Assembly: GCA_029721515.1 (NCBI GenBank)
Contig: CM056567.1
Coordinates: 6,585,507 to 6,649,506, forward strand
Source of the DNA: Synanceia verrucosa
Lineage: Eukaryota; Chordata; Actinopteri; Perciformes; Synanceiidae
Reading direction: 5' to 3'
DNA: 64,000 nucleotides
Every line of letters starts with the position of its first letter. Position 1 is the stretch's first letter. Below the pieces are notes generated by a model, which worked only from the letters and a program-made list of their open reading frames with translations, was not told where the DNA came from and searched no databases. Below are positions 26,801 to 36,670 of this stretch, piece by piece. The translations under genes were made by a program, and so were the position numbers.

Positions 26801-29800
26801 TATATTTAATTGTTCTTCCTATAATTTGCTATTTGTGTTAAACTCTTTCAATCAGCGGCTCACTCACAAATGGATTTCCTCCCTCTTGCTCCGCCTCTGC
26901 AGTTATTCATTCTCTCTCTTCATGTTCGTCTATAATATCCACATAGAAACCAGCGTCATACGTAATTAGGTTAAACTATTGTCAGTGTGACAACTCTTGG
27001 ACCCTGAGAAGTCTGCAGAGTACAAGTGCTTTATAATGAAAAGTCAGTAAACAAAGGACCAGATGACACTGCCGAAAAAATGCTGAATAGTCTTTTAGTC
27101 TCTCACACAAGTTTTTCAAGTATCAGAGGAAGCCGACAAGCTGAGAAGAATAATGAAAATACAAGAGCTTAAGTGCAGAGGTGAAGCTATTTCTTTCGTG
27201 GGTGACATTAGAAATGGATAGAAAGGAGTCTAGACTTATTCTAGGCAGAACTGCATGGAAAGGTTTTTTTCTGCTTGAAAGGTGTTATTAGAAAAGGCAG
27301 CTAACCTTAGTTTGCATTGTGAGCACCTCTGACATCTTAATCAGATACCAGTTTAAACCGTGGACCCACCTCTGAGCAGAGATTAAAGATAAGAGCTGTG
27401 AGGTGCTCCTCTCGTTGTTCAGGTGTCATATTTACACCAGCCTGATGAAATAATGTGAACTGCAGGGTGTGCTTCTTCTTTCCCAGCCTGCACCATGTTG
27501 CCGAGGTAAACACAAGCTGTTCCAGCTAACCTTAATGTGATTTTCTCTGCACCCTGAACAGAATAAATGTCCACTGTGCTCTTTTATGGGGTGCTGGCTG
27601 TGGTTAACGCAGTGCTTTAACCAGACAGCACTTTAACTATTATTAATTGTAGCTATTAATTTATGGATCTCTGCTGGGGTTACCAGTGTTCACTGTCATG
27701 CAGCATCCTTACAGATGGCCTGTTTATGCAGCAACTTTACGTAAATCTCCTGGATTTCTGTTTCTACCCTGAAAAACAAATTTTAAAAAAAGGAGAAAAA
27801 AAACTATGTATATTTCATCAGAGTGGCTCAGAAAGAGTTTCAGGTAATAAAAAGGTAAGAAAGAAATGTGTCCAAAATAAGCTCCTGATGATTGAAGTAA
27901 ATTATTCAGCTATTAATTTTACTCTTGGTTTTAATGTATCTCACACTAGTATTCAAAATAAACATACGTACATGTATTAACGATCAAATTAAGATTAAAA
28001 TTAGATTAAAGCCATCTTTTTTGAATCTATCCAAGCTTCTCCTGTAATTTGGCAAACAAATACTCCACCAAAGAGTGTCCTTAAAGTATTAATAATGTGA
28101 AATGTTTCTGTTTTTTTCATTTCTTTTTATTCCCCTCAGTGTGTTTTTGGCCGAGCAGTTTGAATCCCTCCAGTCCCACCTGGACACAATGATGCCTGCA
28201 GCCAAGAAGCCCTTCCTGCAGCAGTTTTATTCCCAGGTATATTCAAACTGCTCTCTAAATTCTGTGCAATTACAGCAACTCTTAATCATGTTGTCGTTGT
28301 CAGCTGCAGGTGCGGTTATACCAGACATGTGGAATGACTTTGCAAGCTTGTCATATACCTGCTTCTGAGACAGTTGTCATCAATTGTAATCTAATGTCAT
28401 GAATGGTACATCATCTTATGATACTAACAGACATACATCATTCAACCTGTGCATTATTTTAGTCATACTGGAGCAGGTCCCTTGTATCTTTCACTTGATG
28501 AGCTTTGAAAAACATTCCATTTGCATTCACTCTTTTTTGTAGCCATCACTCTTTTTCTGTTTTGTTACAAACCCCATTTCTCTGTAGACAGAAATAACCA
28601 TGTCTGCAACCAGCATTCAGTGCTGTTCTCAAAAGTCAACAAAAGAGAAAATGATCTGTCAGCCATAACCACCCAGCAGCTCTTTCCCATGTCTTTTCTT
28701 TTTGGTTTTGTCCACTTGACATTTAGAACGATAAGGTACATAGAGAGGTGTGTTTTCCCCAAACATCAAATGAATGTCATGTCCTGTGATTTCACTTGAG
28801 CAATCGATGACGTTTGGAGCGAAATCAAATAGACCTTGACTTTGTATTTGTGTCCTAAAGTGCTCCCTTAAAGACATGTTGAATGTTACTGACACGTGTT
28901 TCCCTTCCTTTCCTCAGACCGTGTCTACAGCCAGTGAACTACGGAAACCAATATACTGGATTGTCGCAGCCAAGGCCATCGACTACGAACAAATGTTGCT
29001 CCTGATGGCTGGAGTTAAATGGGATATTAGAGAGATAATGTCACAGCACAATGTGTATGTGGACGTCCTGTTAAAGGTAAGTTTGCATAAGAAATACACA
29101 GGTGACTGTCGGAAAAATTAAAAAGGCATTATTTATTTACATTGATGGAATAATGGTGTTAAAATAAACATTTTTTTTTGTTTTGTTTTTTTTTCAATAA
29201 TGGGTAATCTAACTAATTACTGTTTCCATAGTTACAGTGCTCTTGCCGACAGTTAAATGGGGTGAGTTAGAAACTCAGTGAAGATGTTGTCATCCGTCTT
29301 GGCTCTCAGAAGCTGCAAAGCTGTTGAGGGGTGAGACAAGCACATAACTGATGCTCCAAAATCCAAATTCTCAGACGTAAACTTTAAAAAAGGAAGGTAA
29401 TAGTTCGTTTCTCAGCATACCAACAGTGTCATTCACTAGTTACCATAACAAAAAGCAGAACACACAGAAGGCAGCTGGAACAGATTTGCTTTTATCCAGC
29501 GAGGATTTTCCTCTCATTGTGTTTTTGTTGTCCATCTCATTATAAGTATTACTCTTTATTCCACAAACTTCCCTGTTGTCCCTCACGAGTTAATATTCAT
29601 CAGGGGACCTTTAGTATTAATTGTTTGGGATGGGGTGAATAATTTAGTTTAGGGTGGGTGAGCTGTTGAGAGTTAAATGCAGATCTCTCCTCAAGTTTCA
29701 GCTTCTTTGAAACATTTGGGTTCACCAATATTTTTGGAATTGAAAGTTTTCCACTAGACGTGTGTCTTTATGCATGCTGGCCACTTCTCGTGATAAATTT

Positions 29801-32800
29801 TGCATGCAGTTGAAAGACACACTCTGCTAGTTTTCTCACCCCTGACATTCAGAGACAGAAAGGTCTGATGGGCTCGCTGTGGTGTGAAATCCTGAACAGA
29901 CTGGCGTCAAACCAAGACAAATCCACATATGCATCAGCATGTCCTAGAAAGCTGTTAATTAAATCACAGTTTGAAACACAGATGTTGTTCAAAGAGAGAA
30001 CTAAATAAATATATGCAGTCACAGTTTGAGGTTTCCTTTAATGGCTCGTAGGTCTTTGTCCGGCTCTGGCAGCTCTGTGGTTATGTCTTATTCAGCTTAT
30101 GAGCATAACTGCCTGAGAGGAAAATCTGTGTCTCTCTTGCCTGGTTTAAAAACTCTGGACCATCTCAAAACGGTGCGGCTGATGGACTGACATGGTTCAT
30201 GTTACATCGAGCGTGGTCTGTGTCTCATCAGGTGCTAATAGCCCTCTGTGCAAACTTGTCAGACACTTATGATGCATATGGATTTGTTATGTGCTACATT
30301 TTGTTGAACTGCACACAGCAGAATATTTTATTCATGAATTCAGGTTGATCACCAGCATTCAACAGTGCCATTGATTTGCATATAAAGTGGCAAGGAAATG
30401 CAGCAGCCTGCAGAATGACTTCATTGACAAACTGTTTGAGTCAGAAACTATTGTGGGACTGTTGGTGAATTAATAACATTTCATTATTGGCTGGTAAATT
30501 AATGGCAGCTATATGTATGTATGTATGTATGCTTTAAAATTCAGCTTCATTTTTTAAAATGACGCACTTTGAATTAAAGTTGGCGTATTTCTGTTCAGGC
30601 TTTATGTACAGGAAATTGTTTCCTGTAAATGGCAACATAATTTCATAATTTAATATCATCCATAATGAAACATTTCAGGCTGAAGCGACTTCATAGTGAG
30701 TGTTTGGTAAAGCTGGAGCCCTTCCCAGTGCAGAGTGTTTATGGCTGCAAACAAGAAGCACCTGATAGCTGACGGCACAGACACCCTGAGCAGCGATTGG
30801 TTTAATTTCCAGCCGGCTGAACCATTATTAAATGAAGTTCTGAGGAGCTGAAATATACTGTATGAGTGTCGTAGAAGATAAAAATCAAAAGACATGCTGT
30901 GAGGGCTGAAATGTTCCCAAACTTGAGCATTCAGCAGCACACAAATTATTGGTTTTAACGCATGATTCGAGGCTTGGTGGACTCAAACTTTTTAGTTTTA
31001 CAACTAAGTGTTGCGGGAACTGACTTTAAAGTTGTTTTCCAGTTGGAAAACCACACTTGTTTTGGTCCCATAGTAGTGTGTTTACTGTCCAGTCAGCCGC
31101 CTCTAGTTAACTCCTGGTCAGATGAGCTGCTCGTTCTTTTCTAAATGCACAAATGATCATGTGATCACCGTGAACCGGCTCTGAGGCTGACAGGAGCTTT
31201 TCTAAAACTTTACTGAAGACCATCATTTATTAAACTTGTAGGATAAAGTAAATGTCCCTGGCATTTTTTTTCTGTATTTTACTGTAAATATGAGTGACAA
31301 TATTTATAAATTAATGGATACATTTCCTTCCAAAACACAATAACAAAGCCCCTTCTGCTATGAAGATGGAATTAAGCCAAAGGTTCTGTATGAAACTGTT
31401 ATTTTTGGACTTAGTGCATGTTAGAGTGTTACCAAAAATATTATGAAGTACTTTTTCTGTGTAATTTGTGAGTAATAATTCTCAAAGTCTCTTTCAGATA
31501 GCACACGCATACCTATTCATCGGTCATTTGCGCACTCAAAAACGATGAGTGGCTCATTTGACCACAAATTAGCAAGAGGCAGCTGGCTGGAACTCATTTA
31601 TTACTGCAAATAAAAAATATCTGAAATGGTTGAAAAGCTGGAAACACCCATTATCCATTTTTTCCATTTGTGCACAAACTCAAAAATCAGAAAAAGAAGT
31701 TGGTATCCATTTTTCCATTCATCATCCATTTTGGGAACGAATATTGAGAAAAAAGTCGTTCTTTTTTTTTTTTTTTTTTTTTTAGTTTCGGTTTTGACAC
31801 ACAGATTATTTCTGCTACCTGTTCACCTGTGCTTTCTCCTCCACCTTCCCAGGAGTTTGAGATGTTTAACAAGCGGCTGGAGGATGTTTCCAGACACGTG
31901 CGGATCCCATTGCCTGTGTCCAACGTCCTGTGGGAGCACTGCATCCGCCTGGCCAACAGGACGCTAGTAGAAGGGTAAGAATGTCAAAAAAAAACATCTC
32001 TCCAGCATCGAGAGGTGTGACCTGACTGCTGGCGTCTTTGTCATGACAATTTATTGTTCAAACTTTATTGTGCATGAAACTTTCTTTCTGTATCAGAAAA
32101 AGCGTGACACAGTCCTTAGTGCAAAGGTACGAGGTTAAGTTTTGTTAAAGCTCTCTCCAGTATGTGCGTCGATATCACTGATCTTGAACATTAGCTGACC
32201 ATGACTGACCTGAATAAATGCATTTCTTCATAAATAATAAGTGATAAAAAAAGGCCAGTTATTGATAGGTTGTGAGTATAGCAAAAGCCTCAGTCAGCAG
32301 AAAAGTGTTTGTATATTAAATATTTATTAAGGAAATCTCAACAGCTATTCAAGAAGCAATTCGGTGTTATTCAAGTAGGATGGATTCTGCACTGCAGGAA
32401 GGAAAAAAAATGTGCCCGAAACACAAAGATTGCTCAGTCTGTGTTAGCATTATGAATTATTCAGATGGGTAATGTAACCAAACTAGATACAGTGCAGACC
32501 CATAGAGCAGTGATTTTATTTCTTATAATTTTTGGAGAAGTCTATTGTCGTGTCTTGTTCTGACAGCCTTTTATTTGCTTGGAAAGGTCTCTTTACTCTC
32601 AGGCTACAGCCGTAAACAGTCCCTGAGTTTAGCACTCACCAGTGTTTTGGAGTCATTTCATCTCAGTGCACGTCAAAAAAAGCGCACTGTCAAGCACTAC
32701 GAAGGCCAGGGGAAATTACCTCAGTACATAACCAACCTGAGGAGTGTGTTGCCAGGTTCCTCTGCAGTAATTCCCAAAAGAAAACCACTCTTAAATTCAT

Positions 32801-35267
32801 GACGCCTCCTTTCTCCCCATGCTGGCAAGCCTCTGTGCCAGACAGACATCTCTCTATCGGGGAATTGCATGACACAGGCCATTCACACAAACCGTAAAAT
32901 GCTTTTGACACATCCCTTGTAATGCATTTCACCACTTTCTCCCTTGTAAGTGAGACATATGTGTTGTGACTCAGAGTGTGTTTTACCTCGTCACTCACTG
33001 TATTGTGTGAGTGTGTGTGCTGAGTGAATGTGTGGAATAGGATTTTAGATTGAAGTTGTGATCATAATGTGACTGTGTCAGACCGGCTGGATGGTGACGA
33101 AGCAAGCCACCAACAGCTGACAGTCATCATGAGGTCACACATGTTACTGGCAACAAGGAATTACTAATTTATTCAGGTTACAGGGGAAGTGAACGCAGGG
33201 TTATAATGACAGACACAGAAAACGGTTTAGGTTAAAAACAAATGCTTTGCTAAGTGGTTTCAGTGCTGGCAAGGTGTGGAAAGGAGAAGTGAGAACATTG
33301 GACATTAAGCATCAGTGGAGGGCTCGTCCCCGCCCGTCGGAGAGGGAGTATGTTTACCTTCCAACACATTTGCTGAGCACTTTTCTTTCCATTGCTTCAG
33401 CGAACATCTCGACCCTTTCCAGTGAACAAGGCGTAACGAGCGTAACGGTCATATTTGTTTGTTTGTACGCCAACTCAGTCAGCTTGTTATTCAATTTCTG
33501 TGTCCAGCGTTCGTCTCCCTTCAGACTCACAGAAATGGCTTTGTTAGAGAGTAGAGAGCTAGTGAGAGCGAGAGAGCTAGGATAACAGTGAGAGGTAATG
33601 AAAGAGAGAGAGAGAGGGTGATGCAGAAGATGGAAACAAGAGAGAAACATGTCTGTGTGGTGTGTTAATGCTCCAGAGTCACAGACACTGACCTGCCAGT
33701 GGACAACTGTCCTGCTGCCAAACACCTGAAACAGAAACACTGTGAAACACAGTGAAGCTGAGCCCACACACACACTTTACTGACAGCTGTGTGGAACAAC
33801 AGGACTTCATGCTTAACTCTTTGAGTGCTATCGGCATGTTTCGCCGTCAAAGTGTTCTTTCGGGTCACTGATCACTTCGGGTCTCCCGCAGCCCGTGAGT
33901 AATTTCGGGGCTTCTGTGATTTGTAGTCGGCACATGAAGAGTTAATAAACGCCACGGAGATCAAAGCAGGAAGCGGAGACGATCGAGATTAGAGATCAAA
34001 ACAGACGGATTCTGGACAAAAAGTGGTGATTTTGGTGAAAGTGTCCTCTACTTTACCTCTGATAAAACAAGAATGGAACAAGGTAAAAACAAACGTTTGT
34101 TTTCATGATGAAATAGAGAGTCTCTTCTTTTATTTGAGCTATTCAGTGTTTGTAGAGATATAGTTCAAAATATTCTGTGGGTCTAGAAATATGACTCAAA
34201 ATGGGCAAAAACACTGTTGTGGCACTCAAAGAGTTAATAAAACACCCACAGACTCACACATAGAGACTCTCTCTCATACATCTTGTGATCTGTTATAATG
34301 ATTTTAACCTAACCTTTGACCTTTTAATAATTCAACACACGCAAGGAAAAAATATAAAATGAAACTATGAATGACAGGTAACACCAATAAGATGTTATGC
34401 ATAAAATTGAAGCATTTAAAAGCAGAAAGTTAACGTAGACCGCTGTCACATTTCATACAAACGAAAAGCCCTTTTACTGAAGTATAGAATACATTCACAC
34501 TTCTCTCTCTCTCTCTCCTCTTTTCATTTCCATGAATAAAAAAAAAGTTTTTAGTCTTGGTTTTTAAAAACTAATGGATTCTGAGTCTCCTGGAACTTCA
34601 GTGATGACACATTTTGTTGTTTACTTTGCTTCTGGAGCTTTGAAAGTATTTCCATTTTCATTCAGCCGCTGATAGAAATCTGCATCTGACGAGCTGAAAC
34701 ATCTTTTTAATGCATAATAAATTCACAGTAGGGAGCTAATGTAAAATTATTTAAAAACATTGCAACAGCTAAATATACAGAGGCAGACAAGTTTGCTGGT
34801 ATATTTTCATGGCTAGCGGAGCATTTGGGGTGTTGAATACTTGGAGCTAATCTCCTCTTTTGCCTGTGTAGCTATGCTAATGTGAAGAAATGCAGCAACG
34901 AGGGCCGGGCCCTGATGCAGCTGGACTTCCAACAGTTCCTCATGAAGCTGGAGAAGCTGACTGACCTGAGACCCATTCCTGATAAAGAGTTCGTCGAGAC
35001 CTACATCAAGGCCTACTACCTGACTGAGAACGACATGGAGCAGTTCATCAAGAATCACCGGGTCAGAAGTTTTCCTCTTTTCCATGTCTCTGCCTGCATT
35101 TCTGTGAAAGCCTCCTGCTAACTGGCAGCGTGTCCCTTTGTGTGCAGGAGTACTCCATGAAGCAGCTCGCCAACCTGGTGAACGTTTGTCTGGGCTCACA
35201 TATAAACAAGAAGGCTCGTCAGAAACTCCTGGCGGCCATCGATGACATTGACAGACCTAAAAGATAG
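378..35267 (+). CDS. vps50: vps50 / syndetin (CCDC132), C-terminal half, 12 exons, 5' incomplete
   Basis: Seen: twelve GT-AG exons at 378-468, 1388-1573, 3260-3378, 4622-4728, 5804-5925, 8713-8793, 24595-24743, 28140-28236, 28918-29076, 31853-31974, 34872-35061 and 35148-35267 join into one 513-residue frame ending at TAG 35265-35267. Established: Vps50 replaces Vps54 in the EARP (GARP-II) tethering complex with Vps51-53 and acts in endosomal recycling and dense-core vesicle cargo sorting. The translation matches remembered vertebrate VPS50 nearly residue for residue, including ETWELCPVKS, EETEDVLASNG, YDSDSDVPEELK, NAPILTNTTLNVIRLVG, NRIQESLID and the terminal AAIDDIDRPKR. The family is about 960 residues, so roughly the N-terminal 450, with the Vps54-like coiled-coil region, are outside the window. 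The piece from about NAPILTNTT to the end corresponds to the conserved syndetin C-terminal domain (Pfam DUF2451). No membrane segment is seen. It converges on calcr. Confidence 0.97.
469..1387 (+). other. vps50: vps50 intron with MITE copy 1
   Basis: This 919-bp intron contains a (GTGC) run at 611-629 and a piggyBac-like MITE at 885-1314 that ends about 70 bp before the next exon. Confidence 0.85.
885..1314 (+). mobile_element. TTAA-flanked MITE family, copy 1 (degraded right end)
   Basis: The left end is TTAACTCTTTGAGTGCCATT. The interior shared with copies 2-5 includes gaagtggagacgat, gattagagagcaaaac, cctctgataaaacaag, gatgaaatagagtctctt and tcatagtacaaaatattctg. The right terminal repeat has decayed beyond recognition around 1300-1314, so the end is approximate. 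Confidence 0.85.
1388..1573 (+). CDS. vps50: vps50 exon, acidic/serine-rich linker
   Basis: The exon has 62 complete codons, phase 0/0, with acceptor aatccag and donor gtaagt. It begins EFKFMGQ, carries a Ser/Pro-rich stretch (SPSVSPS) and a poly-acidic patch (EETEDVLASNG). This low-complexity linker is the least conserved part of the protein; compared with mammals the residues after SVSPS differ while the NPFE and EETEDV blocks stay. Confidence 0.95.
1574..3259 (+). other. vps50: vps50 intron
   Basis: A/T-rich with an A-rich simple tract around 1808-1848. No ORF, element or RNA that I recognise. Confidence 0.7.
3260..3378 (+). CDS. vps50: vps50 exon, acidic YDSDSDVPEEL segment
   Basis: The exon is 119 bp, acceptor ttcaag, donor gtcagt. 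It encodes YESDELEKSVYQDYDSDSDV and on to VDEQTGDVPFK plus two bases of a split serine codon completed at 4622. The Asp/Ser run looks like a casein-kinase-2-type acidic linker (inference). Confidence 0.95.
3379..4621 (+). other. vps50: vps50 intron
   Basis: Unique-looking A/T-rich sequence; nothing recognised. Confidence 0.7.
4622..4728 (+). CDS. vps50: vps50 exon, start of C-terminal domain
   Basis: The exon is 107 bp, acceptor catcag, donor gtgagt. It encodes (S)ASRETIRSKKKSDYNLNK and then NAPILTNTTLNVIRLV, ending with one base of a glycine codon. The basic SKKKSDY segment precedes the conserved C-terminal domain. Confidence 0.95.
4729..5803 (+). other. vps50: vps50 intron
   Basis: Starts with a short CA run (4735-4749) just after the donor. 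Nothing else recognised. Confidence 0.7.
5804..5925 (+). CDS. vps50: vps50 exon with weak donor
   Basis: The exon is 122 bp, acceptor taacag. It encodes (G)KYMQMMNILKPIAFDVIH and on to YTFFGRNDM. The donor is ATG|gtacag, which departs from the MAG|GTRAGT consensus at several positions. The reading frame continues exactly into the exon at 8713 and total length agrees with the mammalian protein, so the boundary is firm. Confidence 0.93.
5926..8712 (+). other. vps50: vps50 intron ending in (TG)18
   Basis: Contains an ATT run near 6050-6066, a C-run/CA tract at 6086-6108, a poly(A) run at about 7879-7897, a candidate conserved block (7560-7870) and a 37-bp TG run at 8665-8701 abutting the acceptor. 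Confidence 0.75.
8665..8701 (+). repeat. (TG)n microsatellite at splice acceptor
   Basis: An uninterrupted TG run of about 18 units ends 11 bases before exon 8713. It occupies the usual polypyrimidine-tract position; UG repeats are established TDP-43 binding sites. Confidence 0.95.
8713..8793 (+). CDS. vps50: vps50 81-bp symmetric exon
   Basis: The exon has 27 complete codons, phase 0/0, beginning YESSSLGLISSRLRTTLNRI and ending QESLIDM. The acceptor tcctacag lies directly after a (TG)18 run; the donor gtaaga is good. Skipping would remove 27 residues without a frameshift. Confidence 0.95.
9657..9689. repeat. poly(T) tract
   Basis: About 31 consecutive T bases, flanked by A/T-rich sequence; possibly a retroposon poly(A) tail in reverse, but no flanking element is recognisable. 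Confidence 0.9.
11226..11592 (+). pseudogene. Tc1/mariner transposase relic, 3' end
   Basis: From about 11235 one frame reads PIHTARLVTEWFDEHESEVE, then HLPWPAQSPYLNIIEPLWGV, the end of a DD34E transposase including the final catalytic glutamate in NIIEPLW. A short deletion before PIHTAR and a stop after VQDL (11470) break it. A different frame retains the family ending AKGGPTPY, and the DNA ends in cattgtccaacccctgta, a Tc1-type terminal repeat. The 5' two thirds and the left terminal repeat are missing. It cannot make an active enzyme. Confidence 0.9.
14689..14880. repeat. retroelement-like 3' tail with 20-bp tandem repeat
   Basis: Contains an inverted repeat CAAGAGATT/AATCTCTTG (14689-14697 / 14735-14743) around a CATTATG/CATAATG palindrome, then 3.5 copies of a 20-bp unit (agagatgtaatatttacagc) at 14811-14880. 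The segment tataaaacacctgtatttgc recurs at 37873, showing it is interspersed. Confidence 0.75.
15941..16368 (+). mobile_element. TTAA-flanked MITE family, copy 2
   Basis: The left end is TTAACCCTTTGAGTGCCATT, with the CCC start typical of piggyBac ends. The same interior as the other copies follows. The right end is decayed (gctgacactcagtgaaaata) without an intact TTAA. Confidence 0.88.
17789..17860. repeat. (AT)n-(GT)n compound microsatellite
   Basis: About 52 bp of pure AT followed by a GT run and TATATG; likely hypermutable. Confidence 0.95.
21893..22361 (-). mobile_element. TTAA-flanked MITE family, copy 3 (full length, inverted)
   Basis: 469 bp from TTAA at 21893 to TTAA at 22358-22361, in reverse orientation relative to the other copies. 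The ends read TTAACTCACTGAGTGCC and GGCACTCAAAGAGTTAA. A 16-bp perfect palindrome TGACGTATATACGTCA lies at 22327-22342 next to the terminal repeat. The longest copy here. Confidence 0.93.
24595..24743 (+). CDS. vps50: vps50 exon after the 15.8-kb intron
   Basis: The exon is 149 bp, acceptor cttccag, donor gtaagt. It encodes EAAGENSGVHGAAEDRKEKV, then PSPHLSQLVVLTNSGTLYGL and AQRVVATES, ending with CT of a split leucine. The first ~14 residues diverge from mammals but keep the same length. Confidence 0.95.
25069..25714 (+). mobile_element. non-autonomous hAT element with 8-bp target duplication
   Basis: The ends TAGGGCTGGATT and (reverse complement) TAGGACTGGGTATT form imperfect terminal inverted repeats. 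GTTACAAC occurs immediately outside both ends (25061-25068 and 25715-25722), an exact 8-bp duplication diagnostic of hAT insertion. Subterminal regions are rich in ATCGAT motifs. The interior keeps only the BED-finger portion of a transposase; the catalytic region is absent. Confidence 0.93.
25384..25608 (+). pseudogene. hAT transposase N-terminal BED-finger fragment
   Basis: A 74-residue ORF inside the hAT element. Seen: EVWIHFALKKLEE at about 18-30, then CC at 41-42, YSSSTNLCNHLTRHHPE, with W20, F23, H57 and H61. The BED zinc-finger pattern is clear, but the two cysteines are adjacent where CxxC is expected, so zinc binding is doubtful. No RNase H-like catalytic domain follows the stop. Probably a relic kept by an internally deleted element. 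Confidence 0.8.
28140..28236 (+). CDS. vps50: vps50 exon
   Basis: The exon is 97 bp, acceptor cccctcag, donor gtatat. It encodes VFLAEQFESLQSHLDTMMPA and AKKPFLQQFYSQ, ending in phase 0. Confidence 0.95.
28237..28917 (+). other. vps50: vps50 intron
   Basis: 681 bp; nothing recognised beyond the splice sites. Confidence 0.7.
28918..29076 (+). CDS. vps50: vps50 exon
   Basis: The exon has 53 complete codons, acceptor tcctcag, donor gtaagt. It contains TASELRKPIYWIVAAKAIDY and VKWDIREIMSQHNVYVDVLL, among the most conserved stretches of syndetin. Confidence 0.96.
29077..31852 (+). other. vps50: vps50 intron
   Basis: Contains a T/G-rich tract near 29170-29192, a (GTAT)n run near 30511-30532 and a poly(T) run at about 31762-31784 close to the next acceptor. 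No gene seen. Confidence 0.7.
31853..31974 (+). CDS. vps50: vps50 exon
   Basis: The exon is 122 bp, acceptor cttcccag, donor gtaaga. It encodes EFEMFNKRLEDVSRHVRIPL, then PVSNVLWEHCIRLANRTLVE and GG of a split glycine. A TTT-rich tract ends about 70 bp upstream of the acceptor. Confidence 0.96.
31975..34871 (+). other. vps50: vps50 intron with MITE copy 4
   Basis: Contains MITE copy 4 (33813-34237), a GA run (33603-33617), a TC run (about 34503-34518) and a GC-richer block at 33290-33590 with an orphan minus-strand ORF discussed in the findings. Confidence 0.75.
33813..34237 (+). mobile_element. TTAA-flanked MITE family, copy 4
   Basis: 425 bp bounded by TTAACTCTTTGAGTGC at 33813 and GGCACTCAAAGAGTTAA ending at 34237. 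The interior matches copies 1-3 and 5. Both TTAA sites are intact. Confidence 0.93.
34872..35061 (+). CDS. vps50: vps50 exon
   Basis: The exon is 190 bp, acceptor gtgtag, donor gtcaga. It encodes YANVKKCSNEGRALMQLDFQ through KAYYLTENDMEQFIKNHR. It is nearly identical to mammalian VPS50 here, with EQFIKNHR where mammals have ERWIKEHR. Confidence 0.96.
35148..35267 (+). CDS. vps50: vps50 terminal coding exon and stop
   Basis: The exon is 120 bp including TAG at 35265-35267, after an 86-bp intron. It encodes EYSMKQLANLVNVCLGSHIN and ends KLLAAIDDIDRPKR, the characteristic syndetin C-terminus. Confidence 0.97.
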   Translation, partial: EYSMKQLANLVNVCLGSHINKKARQKLLAAIDDIDRPKR

Positions 35268-36475
35268 GCTGGTGAACGGACCCTGAACACATCAACCAGC
35301 CGCAGAGATAAACACTCCCAGAGAGAAACTCAGTGTAGGACGTCCTCATGAAGTAGAGGCTACTTTGTAAAGCTCAAATGCGCTTATGTGGTCAAACACA
35401 CATATTTTCCCTCCTGAAAAGCCTGAATACTAACACTCTCAAGCATGCTGCAGCGACTCTAGATAAACCACAATGCATGCCCTTACTTTAACAGTCAAAT
35501 CATCTGCAACTGCAACATTTTCCGTCTCCTCAGTGACCATAAGGATCTTAAGCTTCAGATCAGCTAAGACAAATACAGGATCTAACCGTGTCATGTGAAG
35601 TGTAGCTTGACCATGTGGTCGTAGATGTGCTCAAGATGTTCTCATCCCAGCTCGTCACATACTGACGCTTTGGTGTCACTTTCTAACTCACTGGGTAGCC
35701 CAGTCCTTAGGTTGAGGAAAAGAGGAACTTAAGGACACTTAAGGAAACGGACCTGTGTTCGTTGGACCCATCCGTCCATCTGGTGCGTCTCATACAGACG
35801 ACAAAGTCTCTGTATTTGACCCTGGGACTTAGAACAGGCTTAAATGTGATTTATGAGCTGCTGAATTTGGTAGTTTCTTCATGTTGTAATTTTTTTGGGG
35901 GTAAATATGTCTCAGTTACATATCCAAGAAGCGTCAGCAGTAGTTCTAAAGCTCCACTGTTTCATACGACCTGTCATGACTGAATGTTCCCTCGATCTGG
36001 ATCATTTGTTCACTTCAATCATTCGTTAGAGGTTTCTCCGGCCCAGGTATGATGGCTACACATTATTTCACTTCATGGTTTTTGTTGTGCCTGATTGAAT
36101 GCTTCTTTGTGTTTGTTTTGTCCATTAATTACATAAATCTAATATAATGACTCTGAAAATAATATAAATTGTTGTAGTTAGCACTGACATATATATATGT
36201 ATATCTGCACTAGCTACGTTTGTTTCTGTTTGTCATATCTGAGGAGGAAGAGCTCATCTTTGAATGTTTGATGAGCAGTTAAATCTGTTCTGTAGCTTTG
36301 TGCAGTCGGGTACCAATTATGTGATTTCTCACGAGTTACCAGTTGAACTGTGTCGACTACAAAGCTTCTCTGTGTGGCTTTAAGGCTCCGCTGCTCCAGT
36401 CGTCTCCATGAGTTCATCTTTATCTGACCTGCACAGAGGTCAGATTCATTAAAGTTACAGCTTTCAATGTGGCTT
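35268..36475 (+). other. vps50: vps50 3' UTR (end inferred)
   Basis: Non-coding sequence follows the TAG. An ATTAAA hexamer at 36448-36453 followed by a T/G-rich stretch (ttttgtgtg near 36480) is the nearest plausible poly(A) signal upstream of the MITE at 36671. The true end may be farther right; AATAAA at 36737 and 36758 lie inside the MITE. Confidence 0.5.
36448..36453 (+). promoter_or_regulatory. candidate poly(A) signal ATTAAA for vps50
   Basis: A variant hexamer about 1.2 kb after the stop, with GT-rich sequence ~30 bp downstream. It was chosen by position only; no transcript evidence is available. Confidence 0.4.
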
Positions 36476-36670
36476 CAAATTTTGTGTGCAGCTATTCCAA
36501 GAAGAATACTGTAACTGTGAATGTTTTGAACAATGTTTGTATTTATTTCTAGCTCCGTGACTCGTTTTGGGTTTTTATATGATAATTGCTGGAAGTGTGC
36601 TCGTCTTTTATCGCCTCTCAGTATCTTGTAACTCATCAACTGAGGCTAATACAAATATTGTCAAATCATG

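Larger units (their letters stand above)
24744..28139 (+). other. vps50: vps50 intron with hAT element
   Basis: Contains the 646-bp hAT element at 25069-25714. The remaining ~2.7 kb is A/T-rich with nothing recognised. Confidence 0.8.

Noticed and set aside
33247..33585. 112-codon plus-strand frame in a vps50 intron
   Set aside because: Composition is not protein-like, no recognisable domain, and it lacks splice or promoter context.
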